Shown here: piece by piece, positions 16,356 to 26,538 of the stretch
How positions within the stretch are numbered: the first letter of the stretch is position 1
Layout of the letters: the number at the start of each line of letters is the position of its first letter
Origin: Verrucomicrobiota bacterium
GTDB lineage: Bacteria > Verrucomicrobiota > Verrucomicrobiia > Chthoniobacterales > UBA10450
DNA: 38,528 bases
Direction: 5' to 3'
NCBI GenBank assembly: GCA_003218475.1
Contig: QHNR01000051.1
Coordinates: 1 to 38,528, forward strand
Program-made: the position numbers and the translations under genes
The notes under the pieces: generated by a model
Seen by the model: only the letters and a program-made list of their open reading frames with translations
What the model was told of the DNA's origin: nothing
Database searches by the model: none

Positions 16356-17451
16356 ACGCAGCATAGTTGCACTCGCCCTGATCTTCTGCTCAGGCGGGAG
16401 TTTTCTCTTTGGGCAGGAGAAGTCTGCTACGGCAACTACCGATCAGACGAAAGAGCTCCTTGAGCGTGCTATTGCGCAGGCGGAGTCGACTGCGGCAATC
16501 AGCCATCAGCTCAAAGATGTCTTTCAGCGCGCCGCCAAAGCGGTGGTGAAGATCCATGGCGTCGACGAACACAGCGAAATTTGCGGCACCGGATTTTTCA
16601 TTGACCCGACCGGCACGCTGTACACCGCGTACACGGTTGGAGGCGAAGCGGGAAATTTCACAATCGAATTCGGCGGTAAAAAATATCCGGCGCGCCAGCT
16701 TTTAGCGGACATCCGCAGCGGGACAGCGATGCTAAAAATAGATGCGGCCACGCCGGCCCTGCCCATCGGCAAATCTGAAGAACTGGGAGTCGCGACCCCC
16801 GTCGTGGCGATCGGTTATCCTTTGGATTTGCCGGAAACGCCCAACTGCGGAATGGTCGCAGGATTCGATCGGAAATATCTGGGCCGTTATTTTTCTACCA
16901 CCCACTTGCGTGTGAACCTGCCGACACAACGCGGAGAAGCCGGGGCGCCGCTCTTGAACATGAAAGGCGAGGTCGTTGGCATCGTCGTCAGCAGACTCGA
17001 GAATAACTCGGCGTGTTATGCGGTGCCGGTCGAAGCGGCGGAAAAAATTCGCAGCGATTTTGTTCGTTTCGGTGAAGCCAAACACGGCTGGGTCGGAATC
17101 AATGTTTCGGAGGCCGCTCAACCGGTGGAAGGTTCCCGCGCGGAAATGACCCAGATCATGGATGACACTCCGGCTGCCCGTTCCGGGATCAAGCCCGGGG
17201 ACATTCTCCTACAAGTTGGCCGCAAAAAAGTGACCCAACCAGAAGATGTGCTGGATGCTTCGTTCTTCATTACTGCCGGGGACACCGTCCCGATCACTGT
17301 GATGCGCGGCGATCAAAAACTGACTTTCCACGTGCAGGCCGCTCTTCATCCAGCCAGTCGGACTGGAGTGTTGGTTGCCTCTCCGGGAACGCCTGCGTTG
17401 AATCAGGCAATTCCGCTCTCGCTAGGCTCAGAGGCGCCACGAACGCCGTAG
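16333..17451 (+). CDS. HtrA-like pseudoprotease with PDZ domain
   Basis: A 372-residue secreted or anchored protein with a signal-like segment at residues 9-27. The trypsin-like domain (about 60-240) keeps the fold landmarks but not the catalytic triad: TNYH is replaced by TAYT (His to Thr101), TDLA by SGTA (Asp to Gly130), and GNSGGPL by GEAGAPL (Ser to Ala203). A normal PDZ domain follows (about 255-340) with GWVGINV, AARSGIKPGDILLQVG and VTVMRG-type landmarks. It should bind peptides or unfolded proteins but not cut them. The start lies 23 bases inside the preceding gene, so translational coupling is likely. Together they form a sigma/anti-sigma/sensor-like operon. Confidence 0.8.
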   Translation: MSPLSDSKRSIVALALIFCSGGSFLFGQEKSATATTDQTKELLERAIAQAESTAAISHQLKDVFQRAAKAVVKIHGVDEHSEICGTGFFIDPTGTLYTAYTVGGEAGNFTIEFGGKKYPARQLLADIRSGTAMLKIDAATPALPIGKSEELGVATPVVAIGYPLDLPETPNCGMVAGFDRKYLGRYFSTTHLRVNLPTQRGEAGAPLLNMKGEVVGIVVSRLENNSACYAVPVEAAEKIRSDFVRFGEAKHGWVGINVSEAAQPVEGSRAEMTQIMDDTPAARSGIKPGDILLQVGRKKVTQPEDVLDASFFITAGDTVPITVMRGDQKLTFHVQAALHPASRTGVLVASPGTPALNQAIPLSLGSEAPRTP

Positions 17452-17527
17452 CAAGAAGTAGTTCCTGGACTGAGTTGATAGTCTCCTCTGCAGTGCATCT
17501 GCGGTAATGAATGGAGCGTTTCTAACG

Positions 17528-19747
<2,220 letters not shown>

Positions 19748-19815
19748 CTAGCATCTTCGGAAAAACCGATCCACCTTTCAATTTTCCGCAAAAACAGCTA
19801 AGCATTTACGAAGTG

Positions 19816-21621
19816 ATGAAACCCGGCGAATGCATCCTCGGGGTCGAAGGCGGCGGCACGAAAACCGGCTGGGTACTCGTGGAAACTGTGGCCGCAGTGG
19901 ATGCAGTGAACTGGGAATTTCACGTCATCAACCAAGGAAAACTGCCCCCATCAAATTTTCGCCTCACGACGCCCGAGCGTCTCCGCGTAATTTTTGCAGA
20001 GCTGCCAAAGCAAATTGATCGCGCCGGAGTTTTCCTTGCCGGTTGCGCCACAGAGGAAGATCGCCGTTCGCTCAAGCAAATCTGTCTCGAGATATGGCCA
20101 AATGCTAAAATCATTACGGGCAGCGACCGCGACTCCGGCCTCGCAGGAGCGCTCGATCATGGAGACGGAATTGTCGTCAACGCTGGAAGCGGTTCATCGG
20201 TCACGGGACGCCGAGGTGAGCGAATCGAAAGAGCCGGCGGGTGGGGACACATCCTGGGCGACGCTGGCGGCGGTTATTTTCTTTCCATTCAGGCGCTTCG
20301 TCTGATCTTGCGCGAGCACGATTTGCATCGCGGTGAGATCAGCTTCGCCGCAAAAATCCTGCACGCGCTGTCCTTAAACAACCTGGATGAACTCGTGCGC
20401 TGGGTGCAAACGGCGGACAAAATGGACATCGCGATGCTCGCCCCGGTGGTGTTTGAAGCCGCGAATGAGGGTGATGCGCGCATGATGGAGATCATTGAAG
20501 AAGGCGCGCGTGTCCTCTGCGAATACACCGAGGCCGTCGCATCGGGTCTGCATTTGCTAGCGCCAAAGGTCGCACTGATTGGCGGCCTGTTTTACCGTGA
20601 CTCGATTTATACGCATGCGTTTCGGCGAAGACTAAAAAAGAACCTGCCTGATGCTCGCGTGGCAGTCGCGGAACGCGCACCTGAGCTTGGGGCGGCATGG
20701 CTCGCATCCGAGCTCTGTGATCACACCGCAGTTCATCCCAAGCTATCGGAGACCGAAATCGACGGTTTGGCTGCCGCTTTAACCGAGCAACGCAACCCTC
20801 GCTCGGAAAATCTGGAAAAAATGAGCGGACGAGAGTTGGTCCAAGTTTTTGTCGAGGAAGAGCAGTTCGTCCAGGCGGCATTGCGCGCGGCGGCTGCCGA
20901 GCTGACCAGGGCCGTTGAAATCGTGGCCGAATCGCTGCGAAATGGCGGCCGGTTGTTTTATGTTGGTGCCGGGAGCAGCGGGCGCATTGGCGTTCTTGAT
21001 GCGAGCGAAATCCCACCGACGTTTGGCGCGCCACGTGAGCTTGTTCAGGGAGTAATCGCGGGCGGGATGACTGCGCTGTCTCGCAGTGCGGAGGGGGCGG
21101 AAGACGACGAAACTGCCGGCGCATTGGCCATGGATGAGCGGCGAATAAAGAATCCCGATGTTGTCATCGGGATTTCGGCCAGCGGCAGAACGCCATTCGT
21201 GCTCGGCGCGCTTGCGCGCGCAAAGCAGTCAAGCGCAAAGACGATTTTGCTCACGTGTAATCCAACTACAGCCGGTGGCGCTGACGCCCGCCAGCCGCGA
21301 TCCCCGATCGCGGCTACAGTTCTCGATCTGGTGATCACGCTCCCAGTTGGGCCGGAAATTCTTACCGGATCAACAAGGTTGAAAGCCGGTACCGCGACAA
21401 AGGTTGCGCTCAACATCATTAGTACCGGCGCTATGATTGCGCTTGGTAAAGTGCGCGGCAATTTGATGGTGGATCTGCATACCACTAGCGCGAAGCTGCG
21501 CGATCGCGCCGTGCGCGTGGTGGCTAAGCTGACCCAATGCGATTACAGTTCCGCACGCGAAAAACTCGAAGCGAACGAGTGGAATCTTCGTAGAATCATA
21601 GGCGGAATGGACAAAAAATAG
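19816..21621 (+). CDS. murQ: Fusion of BadF/BadG-type amino-sugar kinase and MurNAc-6-P etherase (MurQ)
   Basis: A 601-residue protein made of two enzymes. Residues 1-300 are an ASKHA kinase of the BadF/N-acetylglucosamine kinase type: phosphate loop GVEGGGTKTGW, then VVNAGSGSSVTG and GGWGHILGDAGGG. Residues about 305-601 are MurQ: NPRSENLEKMS, the SIS domain with YVGAGSSGRIGVLDASEIPP (catalytic Glu398), EGAEDDE, ISASGRTP and LTGSTRLKAGT. MurQ cleaves the lactyl ether of MurNAc-6-phosphate to GlcNAc-6-phosphate. A kinase joined to it would supply MurNAc-6-P, as MurK does in Clostridium, for peptidoglycan recycling. A 12-residue insertion lies at 484-495. ATG 19816 is where the kinase fold starts. 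Confidence 0.9.
   Translation: MKPGECILGVEGGGTKTGWVLVETVAAVDAVNWEFHVINQGKLPPSNFRLTTPERLRVIFAELPKQIDRAGVFLAGCATEEDRRSLKQICLEIWPNAKIITGSDRDSGLAGALDHGDGIVVNAGSGSSVTGRRGERIERAGGWGHILGDAGGGYFLSIQALRLILREHDLHRGEISFAAKILHALSLNNLDELVRWVQTADKMDIAMLAPVVFEAANEGDARMMEIIEEGARVLCEYTEAVASGLHLLAPKVALIGGLFYRDSIYTHAFRRRLKKNLPDARVAVAERAPELGAAWLASELCDHTAVHPKLSETEIDGLAAALTEQRNPRSENLEKMSGRELVQVFVEEEQFVQAALRAAAAELTRAVEIVAESLRNGGRLFYVGAGSSGRIGVLDASEIPPTFGAPRELVQGVIAGGMTALSRSAEGAEDDETAGALAMDERRIKNPDVVIGISASGRTPFVLGALARAKQSSAKTILLTCNPTTAGGADARQPRSPIAATVLDLVITLPVGPEILTGSTRLKAGTATKVALNIISTGAMIALGKVRGNLMVDLHTTSAKLRDRAVRVVAKLTQCDYSSAREKLEANEWNLRRIIGGMDKK
21265..21315 (+). repeat. Repeat-like in-frame insertion inside murQ
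   Basis: MurQ proteins normally read CNPxSPIA at this point; here 12 extra codons (21265-21300, TTAGGADARQPR) separate CNP from SPIA. The inserted DNA leads into a perfect 10-bp hairpin, AGCCGCGATC (21293-21302) with GATCGCGGCT (21306-21315), and contains a second small stem, GGCG-CTGA-CGCC. CTACAG flanks the segment on both sides as a direct repeat. It looks like a small palindromic element inserted without breaking the frame. Confidence 0.5.
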
Positions 21622-21791
21622 GCGTCATGATTTTCGCATTGCGATGGGTCTCCGCAGTGTCGAACGCCGTGGCGAATGTTTCTTCGCTCGACAATTAGCG
21701 CCGAAAGCGTCGCAGAAAATTTAAACTTCGATAAGCGCAAGAGAACTGCCTCGCGCGAAGGTAGGTATGACTTAACCGAAAGGAAACCTTT

Positions 21792-21941
21792 ATGCTGTGG
21801 ACAATATTTGTAATCTTGCTGGTGCTCTGGCTCCTTGGACTCGTCAGCTCCTATACCCTGGGCGGATTCATTCACATCCTGCTCGTCATTGCGATTGTGG
21901 TACTGATCCTTCAGTTGATCTCAGGCCGGCGGCCACTGTAA
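21792..21941 (+). CDS. Small Lmo0937-type membrane protein
   Basis: A 49-residue protein beginning MLWTIFVILLVLWLLGLVSS, then YTLGGFIHILLVIAIVV and the ending SGRRPL. The pattern of two hydrophobic helices separated by a YTLGGFIHILL motif is that of the Lmo0937 family of very small stress-associated membrane proteins. A good ribosome binding site, AAAGGAAA, is centred about 9 bases before the ATG. It is followed after 10 bases by another small membrane protein, probably in the same transcript. Function is unknown; family members often appear in osmotic or envelope stress settings. Confidence 0.8.
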   Translation: MLWTIFVILLVLWLLGLVSSYTLGGFIHILLVIAIVVLILQLISGRRPL

Positions 21942-21951
21942 GCTCGCATTA

Positions 21952-22173
21952 ATGAAACCAGCCGGCATTGTCGGCATCATTCTGATCGTTGTCGGCCTCA
22001 TAGGCTTTGCTTGGGGCGGTTTGGGTTGGACGACGCAAAAGAAAGACGCCCAGCTGGGCCCACTTGAGATCACGCACAAGGAGAGTCACGGGATCGCTTT
22101 TCCGCCGATCGCGAGTGGGATCTGTCTCGTCGGCGGAATAATCCTGGTAGTATTCGGCAGCCAAAAAAGCTAG
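21952..22173 (+). CDS. Small two-TM protein, DUF3185-like
   Basis: A 73-residue protein with two membrane helices (about 5-27 and 52-70) separated by a polar loop containing KKDAQLGPLEITHKES. GIILIVVGLIGFAWGGLGW and a second Gly-rich helix (ASGICLVGGIILVVFG) match the DUF3185 layout. The stop codon overlaps the stop of the convergent HtrA gene by four bases (CTAG). It is likely co-transcribed with the Lmo0937-type gene before it. Function unknown. Confidence 0.7.
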   Translation: MKPAGIVGIILIVVGLIGFAWGGLGWTTQKKDAQLGPLEITHKESHGIAFPPIASGICLVGGIILVVFGSQKS

Positions 22174-23642
22174 CCACCCGCCTTTAGCACGGCAAAAGTT
22201 TTCGTGCCTTTGCGGTCGAGATACAGGAGCACGCCGCGCTTAGGATCGGCCTTGTTGAGCGCATCGCGGAATGATTGTACGTTCGTCACCGGTTTGCCGT
22301 CCACTTCGGTAATGACGTCTTCGCGCTGGATGTCCTGCGCCGCAGCAATGCTATTGTCCTCCACATCCGTTACAATCACTCCTTTTTCAGTCGGAAGCTT
22401 CAAGCGTTTCGCAACCTCCTCCGTCAATTCCTGCACTTGCAATCCAAACTTGCCGACATTTTCCTGTGACGGTTGCCGCGGCTGGGTCGGCAAAGTATTT
22501 GACGCTCGCGCGATCTCGCTAGGTAATTCGCCAAGTTTGATAGGGACTTTGATCGTTTGGCCTTTGCGCCAAACGGCAAGTTGGACATTTTGGCCGATTT
22601 TCTTTTTCAGGATCTCGTGCTGAAGCTGTGAGTCTGTTTCGATCGGTGTTCCGTCTATCTGGGTGATTACGTCGAACGGCTTCAAGTCGCTTTTGGACGC
22701 AGGCGCATCAGCTTCGATCGTGCGCACCACCACTCCTTTATCGGCGCCCTTAAACAAATCCCGAATCGTTGGATCGTCACCGAGCGTTTCGATCCGAATG
22801 CCCAGCCACGGACGCATGATTTTATGGCCGGCGACCAATTCGGCGCCGATTTCTTTCGCCATGTTGATTGGAATTGCAAACCCCAGTCCCCGGTTCATGC
22901 CATTGATCAGCGTGTTCATCCCAATCACCTTGCCATCGATGTCGCACAGCGGTCCGCCGCTGTTACCCGGGTTAATTGAGGCATCGGTCTGCAGATAATC
23001 TGAGATCGAATAGCCGCCTGTCTGAAACAATTTGCTCCGGCTTTTGCCGCTGATTACTCCATAGGTAAACGTGTAGTCGAGCTTGAATGGTGCGCCGATT
23101 GCAAACGCAAATTGCCCAACCCGCACACCATCGCTGTCCCCAAGCTGGACTACTGGCAGATCTTTCGCGTCGATTTTAATGACGGCGATATCGGTTTTCT
23201 CGTCCGTACCCACCACCGTCGCTGAAAAATTCCGCCCGTCTCTTAGCTTGACGTCGATTTTATCTGCGCCTTCTACCACGTGAAAGTTTGTGAAAATGTA
23301 GCCATTGGGCCGCACGATAAAACCAGAGCCTTCGCTTTGGACCGGACGCGGCCCGCCGGGATTTCGGCGTGGATTGTTTTCATCGGGCGGCCCCTGAAAG
23401 AACAGGTCGTCGAGCGGCGAGGTCTCGCTCAGGTCGTTCTTCTTGGAAACCTCAATAATGACCACGCTCGGCGCGACAGTTTCGAAGACTTTGGCGAAAG
23501 CGTCGTTTAATTGGTGAACGACGTCCTTGCCAGCTTCCGCCCGGAAATCATCCGGCGGAACAGTGGAATTCGGGGCGACCTCAGGTTGCGCCGCAAACGA
23601 TGTACTCAGTGCAACGCACAGGGTAAAAATGGACAAACGCAT
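22170..23642 (-). CDS. htrA: HtrA/DegP (Do) family serine protease, catalytically intact
   Basis: A 490-residue periplasmic protease-chaperone. A signal peptide (MRLSIFTLCVALSTSFA) precedes a trypsin-like domain with the full triad: His121 in TNFHVVEGA, Asp151 in KTDIAVIKID, Ser228 in NPGNSGGPL. Two PDZ domains follow, with DAPASKSDLKPFDVITQIDG and a second ending EVDGKPVTNVQSFRDAL. It degrades or refolds damaged envelope proteins. I chose ATG 23642, which opens directly into the signal peptide; an upstream TTG at 23681 would add 13 residues. It contrasts with the triad-less HtrA-like gene at 16.3 kb. Confidence 0.93.
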   Translation of the reverse strand: MRLSIFTLCVALSTSFAAQPEVAPNSTVPPDDFRAEAGKDVVHQLNDAFAKVFETVAPSVVIIEVSKKNDLSETSPLDDLFFQGPPDENNPRRNPGGPRPVQSEGSGFIVRPNGYIFTNFHVVEGADKIDVKLRDGRNFSATVVGTDEKTDIAVIKIDAKDLPVVQLGDSDGVRVGQFAFAIGAPFKLDYTFTYGVISGKSRSKLFQTGGYSISDYLQTDASINPGNSGGPLCDIDGKVIGMNTLINGMNRGLGFAIPINMAKEIGAELVAGHKIMRPWLGIRIETLGDDPTIRDLFKGADKGVVVRTIEADAPASKSDLKPFDVITQIDGTPIETDSQLQHEILKKKIGQNVQLAVWRKGQTIKVPIKLGELPSEIARASNTLPTQPRQPSQENVGKFGLQVQELTEEVAKRLKLPTEKGVIVTDVEDNSIAAAQDIQREDVITEVDGKPVTNVQSFRDALNKADPKRGVLLYLDRKGTKTFAVLKAGG

Positions 23643-23787
23643 GGGCTGGAATTTGGACAGCAGGGAACATGCAACGTTCAACTGGCTGCGTCCAATCCCG
23701 GCTTACTCGAAGTCGGGCTCGCGCTTCCGTCGGAGTTATACGACATTTGTTGACGAAGCTCGTATAATTCCCAGTCCAACCCTGCAT

Positions 23788-25086
23788 ATGCACGCGTTCA
23801 AGAGGCGAGTCATCTTCCCGGCAGGCGTTACAATTTTGATTTTGGTCCTTTTGTGGGCAATGGCCATTGGGCCGGAACCTCCTGCGCGCGTCACAATCTC
23901 GCCGGAAGAACTCGTGCGGGCTGTCACGATTCAGCGCGATTCCCTTATCGACTTGTGCCTGATCGAGCGCGTCGACCCAAACGGGCGTGATGCGCAGGGG
24001 CGCACGCCGCTGCTGATCGCCACGTCTCAGCAAAATTGGAAAACGGCTCAACGACTGCTTGACGTCGGGGCGCTGGTCGATGTTGCCGATAAGAATGGCT
24101 TTACGCCGCTGATGGCAGCAGCGATGCACGGAAACCCAGCAAAGTTCAGACTGCTTCTGGAGCGTTCAACGAAGCTTCGCCCCGAAGTTCCGTGCGCGGA
24201 CGGGCAAGACCTTTTGGGCTTTGCTCTCGACGGCGGCGATCAGGAGATCATCAACACTGTGATGGAGCGCTTACCACCAGCGCCGCAGTGGACAAGCAGT
24301 ACGCGACGTGCTCTGACCGCAGCCCTCCAAGCCGGGAAAAAGGAGCAAATCCGATTGCTTCTTGGAAAACATTCAGCGCCTCCGACACCTGAGGGGAAGA
24401 AGGTGCCGTTTCTTGCCTACTCCATTGCGGGAAACAACTCCTCTCTTTTCAGCACGCTTTTGGCTTGTGGAGCCGACCCTAACACGGTTCTGCCCTCTCA
24501 ATCTGACAAGGATTTTCTGGCTATGCTCTCGTCGAAAGGGCTTCGCAGCTACGTGGAAGAAGACAGGAACATCACCGTCGCGATGCTTGCCGCCGGGCTT
24601 GGACAGGATGACTACCTGCGCGGTCTGATCGACGCAGGTGCCAACCGGAGCCGATTGACGAGTCGAAACAAAATGTCGGCGTTGGATATTGCCGCTGAAA
24701 CGGGCCACTGGCGTGCTGCACAAATTCTTCTTGGCGGCGGACCATCGCCGGATCGCTTGCGCCTCGAAATTTCTCTCGGATTGCAACGCGTCGCTCTCTT
24801 TAAGAACGGCGTGCCGGTGTATCGCACGCAATGCTCGACTGGGCGACCGGGTTATTCGACGAAAAGGGGCGAATTTGTGATCACCAACAAGGAACGAAAT
24901 CATCGTTCCACGATCTACCACGTAGACATGCCGTATTTCATGCGCCTGAGCTGTCTTGATTTTGGAATGCACGCGGGCTACGTGCCGAATCATCCGGCAT
25001 CCCACGGCTGCATTCGTTTGCCAGAAGACGCTGCTCGCAAATTCTTCTCGGAAATTCCGGTCGGCACACTTGTGACCGTGCAATAA
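23788..25086 (+). CDS. Ankyrin-repeat/L,D-transpeptidase (YkuD) fusion
   Basis: A 432-residue protein. A membrane or signal helix (about 9-27) is followed by about 280 residues of ankyrin-type repeats (GRTPLLIATSQQNWKTAQRL, NGFTPLMAAAMHGN, later MSALDIAAETGHWRAAQIL). Residues about 325-432 are a YkuD catalytic domain with the conserved His395 in MHAGYVP and the active-site SHGCIRLP (Cys408). L,D-transpeptidases make 3-3 peptidoglycan cross-links or attach lipoproteins to the wall. The ankyrin part would sit in the periplasm and could dock partner proteins. The gene is divergent from htrA, with 145 bases between start codons. A 14-bp palindrome, CAGGCAATTGCCTG, follows at 25092-25105. Confidence 0.88.
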   Translation: MHAFKRRVIFPAGVTILILVLLWAMAIGPEPPARVTISPEELVRAVTIQRDSLIDLCLIERVDPNGRDAQGRTPLLIATSQQNWKTAQRLLDVGALVDVADKNGFTPLMAAAMHGNPAKFRLLLERSTKLRPEVPCADGQDLLGFALDGGDQEIINTVMERLPPAPQWTSSTRRALTAALQAGKKEQIRLLLGKHSAPPTPEGKKVPFLAYSIAGNNSSLFSTLLACGADPNTVLPSQSDKDFLAMLSSKGLRSYVEEDRNITVAMLAAGLGQDDYLRGLIDAGANRSRLTSRNKMSALDIAAETGHWRAAQILLGGGPSPDRLRLEISLGLQRVALFKNGVPVYRTQCSTGRPGYSTKRGEFVITNKERNHRSTIYHVDMPYFMRLSCLDFGMHAGYVPNHPASHGCIRLPEDAARKFFSEIPVGTLVTVQ

Positions 25087-25185
25087 GGCGACAGGCAATT
25101 GCCTGGTCAAATTCCGACGTCGCGGAAAGGCATCTATGATTTCCTTGAATCCAAACTGTGCCTTGCGGCATCTTAATGGAAATCG

Positions 25186-25878
25186 ATGGAAGCAGACGAG
25201 CAGCCTTTCTCTCCCGTGACCAACCAGGCTTCTGTCGCCACGAAAATTTCGAGCGCCACTTTGGCGGGACTACTCGTCTCGCTCTTCGCGATGGTCGCAA
25301 TTCGCTATGCGTTCGCGTTTTTTGTACCCGAGATCACGTTTGCCTCGGCAATTTTGAAGGAAACGCTGATCTGGGCGAGCGCAGCCGTTCTCCTGGTTAT
25401 TATCCGTCGCGGCGAACATTTATCGTTCAGGTCAATCGGCCTCGGCACATGTCGCTGGTGGAAATCGATTGCCTGGGGATTGGTGATCGCGATCGTATCG
25501 GCGGGAGTCGTCGGCGGCCTGGCTTATCTCACGGGGTACGGACACGGACCGGGGTCCGCCGCGTTCGAGAAGCTGCCGCTCTGGTTGATTACAGTGATCG
25601 TTTTGCGCGCTGGAGTGGTAGAAGAATTATTTTACCGCGGTTACGCCATCGAACGCCTGCGGATGATTGGTCTCGGACCTTTTTGGTCCGTCACAATTCC
25701 GCTGGTGATTTTTTCGCTTGGCCATTGGTCCGGAGGCGCTGCAAATATTCTAATCGCGTTCGCGGCGGGCATAATCCTGACCGGATTTTATTTGTGGCGT
25801 CGCGATCTCGTGGCCAACATGATCGGCCACGGCTTGGTGGATTTTGTTGCTAACGTTGTGCCAAGACTTTTTTCCTGA
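25186..25878 (+). CDS. CPBP family intramembrane glutamic protease
   Basis: A 230-residue polytopic membrane protein of the CPBP (Abi/Rce1-like) family. It has six or seven membrane helices and the conserved site VVEELFYRGYAIERL (Glu146, Glu147, Arg151), then the His motifs SLGHWSGG (His180) and IGHGLVDFV (His215). These residues form the glutamate-based active site of Rce1-type proteases. Bacterial members have been linked to immunity-peptide processing and surface-protein maturation, but the substrate here is unknown. Downstream lies an alpha/beta hydrolase gene on the same strand, 45 bases away. Confidence 0.87.
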   Translation: MEADEQPFSPVTNQASVATKISSATLAGLLVSLFAMVAIRYAFAFFVPEITFASAILKETLIWASAAVLLVIIRRGEHLSFRSIGLGTCRWWKSIAWGLVIAIVSAGVVGGLAYLTGYGHGPGSAAFEKLPLWLITVIVLRAGVVEELFYRGYAIERLRMIGLGPFWSVTIPLVIFSLGHWSGGAANILIAFAAGIILTGFYLWRRDLVANMIGHGLVDFVANVVPRLFS

Positions 25879-25923
25879 ACGCGGCAGATTACAAGGATGC
25901 CGGGCCGCGGTCGGTGATAGCAT

Positions 25924-26532
25924 ATGAAGCCTTTAATCTTGTTCGCGCCCGGAGCCGGCGCAACTTCGTCGCATCCCTGGATGCAAAATTGGAAAGTTCG
26001 TTTGTCCGAAATCGGTGACGTTGAGACTTTCGATTATGACTATATGCGTGAGGGCCGGAAACGCCCCGATCCTTTGCCAAAACTGATCGTGGCACATCGA
26101 AAAGCACTGAGCCAGGCGCGGGAACGACTTCTGGCCGGATCGACCATCTTGATTGGCAAGAGCATGGGTGGCCGCATCGGCTGTCTTGTGTCGCTCGAAG
26201 AAAAAGTGGACGCGCTAGTTTGTCTCGGATATCCGCTTTGCGCGATGGGTGATCGCGCAAAACTTCGGGACGAAGTTTTGCGAGCGCTGAATACGCCAAT
26301 CCTGTTCGTGCAAGGCACCCGCGATCCGCTTTGTCCCTTGGATCTCCTTGAGCAGGTGCGCGCAGAAATGAAGGCATCCAACTTTTTGCACATCGTCGAA
26401 GGCGGGGACCATTCATTGCGGGTCCCAAAGCGCCAGCTCGAGCTAAAGAGCGAAACGCAGGAAGACGTGGATCGGAAAATTCTCGAAACCATCGCTCAGT
26501 TTGTTGACCAATTGCCAATGTCCGCAGATTAG
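25924..26532 (+). CDS. Alpha/beta hydrolase of the KANSL3/TEX30-like type
   Basis: A 202-residue single-domain hydrolase. It opens KPLILFAPGAGATSSHPWMQ (oxyanion region), has the nucleophile elbow IGKSMGGR (Ser80), then LFVQGTRDPLCP (Asp134) and VEGGDHSL (His163). The GAGxxxxHPWM start and compact size match the TEX30/KANSL3-related group of small bacterial hydrolases. Their substrates are not well known. The gene ends seven bases before the potassium channel gene, so the two are probably co-transcribed. Confidence 0.8.
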   Translation: MKPLILFAPGAGATSSHPWMQNWKVRLSEIGDVETFDYDYMREGRKRPDPLPKLIVAHRKALSQARERLLAGSTILIGKSMGGRIGCLVSLEEKVDALVCLGYPLCAMGDRAKLRDEVLRALNTPILFVQGTRDPLCPLDLLEQVRAEMKASNFLHIVEGGDHSLRVPKRQLELKSETQEDVDRKILETIAQFVDQLPMSAD

Positions 26533-26538
26533 ATCAAG

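Noticed and set aside
20492-21124. Minus-strand open frame of 210 codons inside the kinase-MurQ gene
   Set aside because: It is rich in Arg, Pro and Gln with no motif. MurQ active-site residues are on the plus strand.
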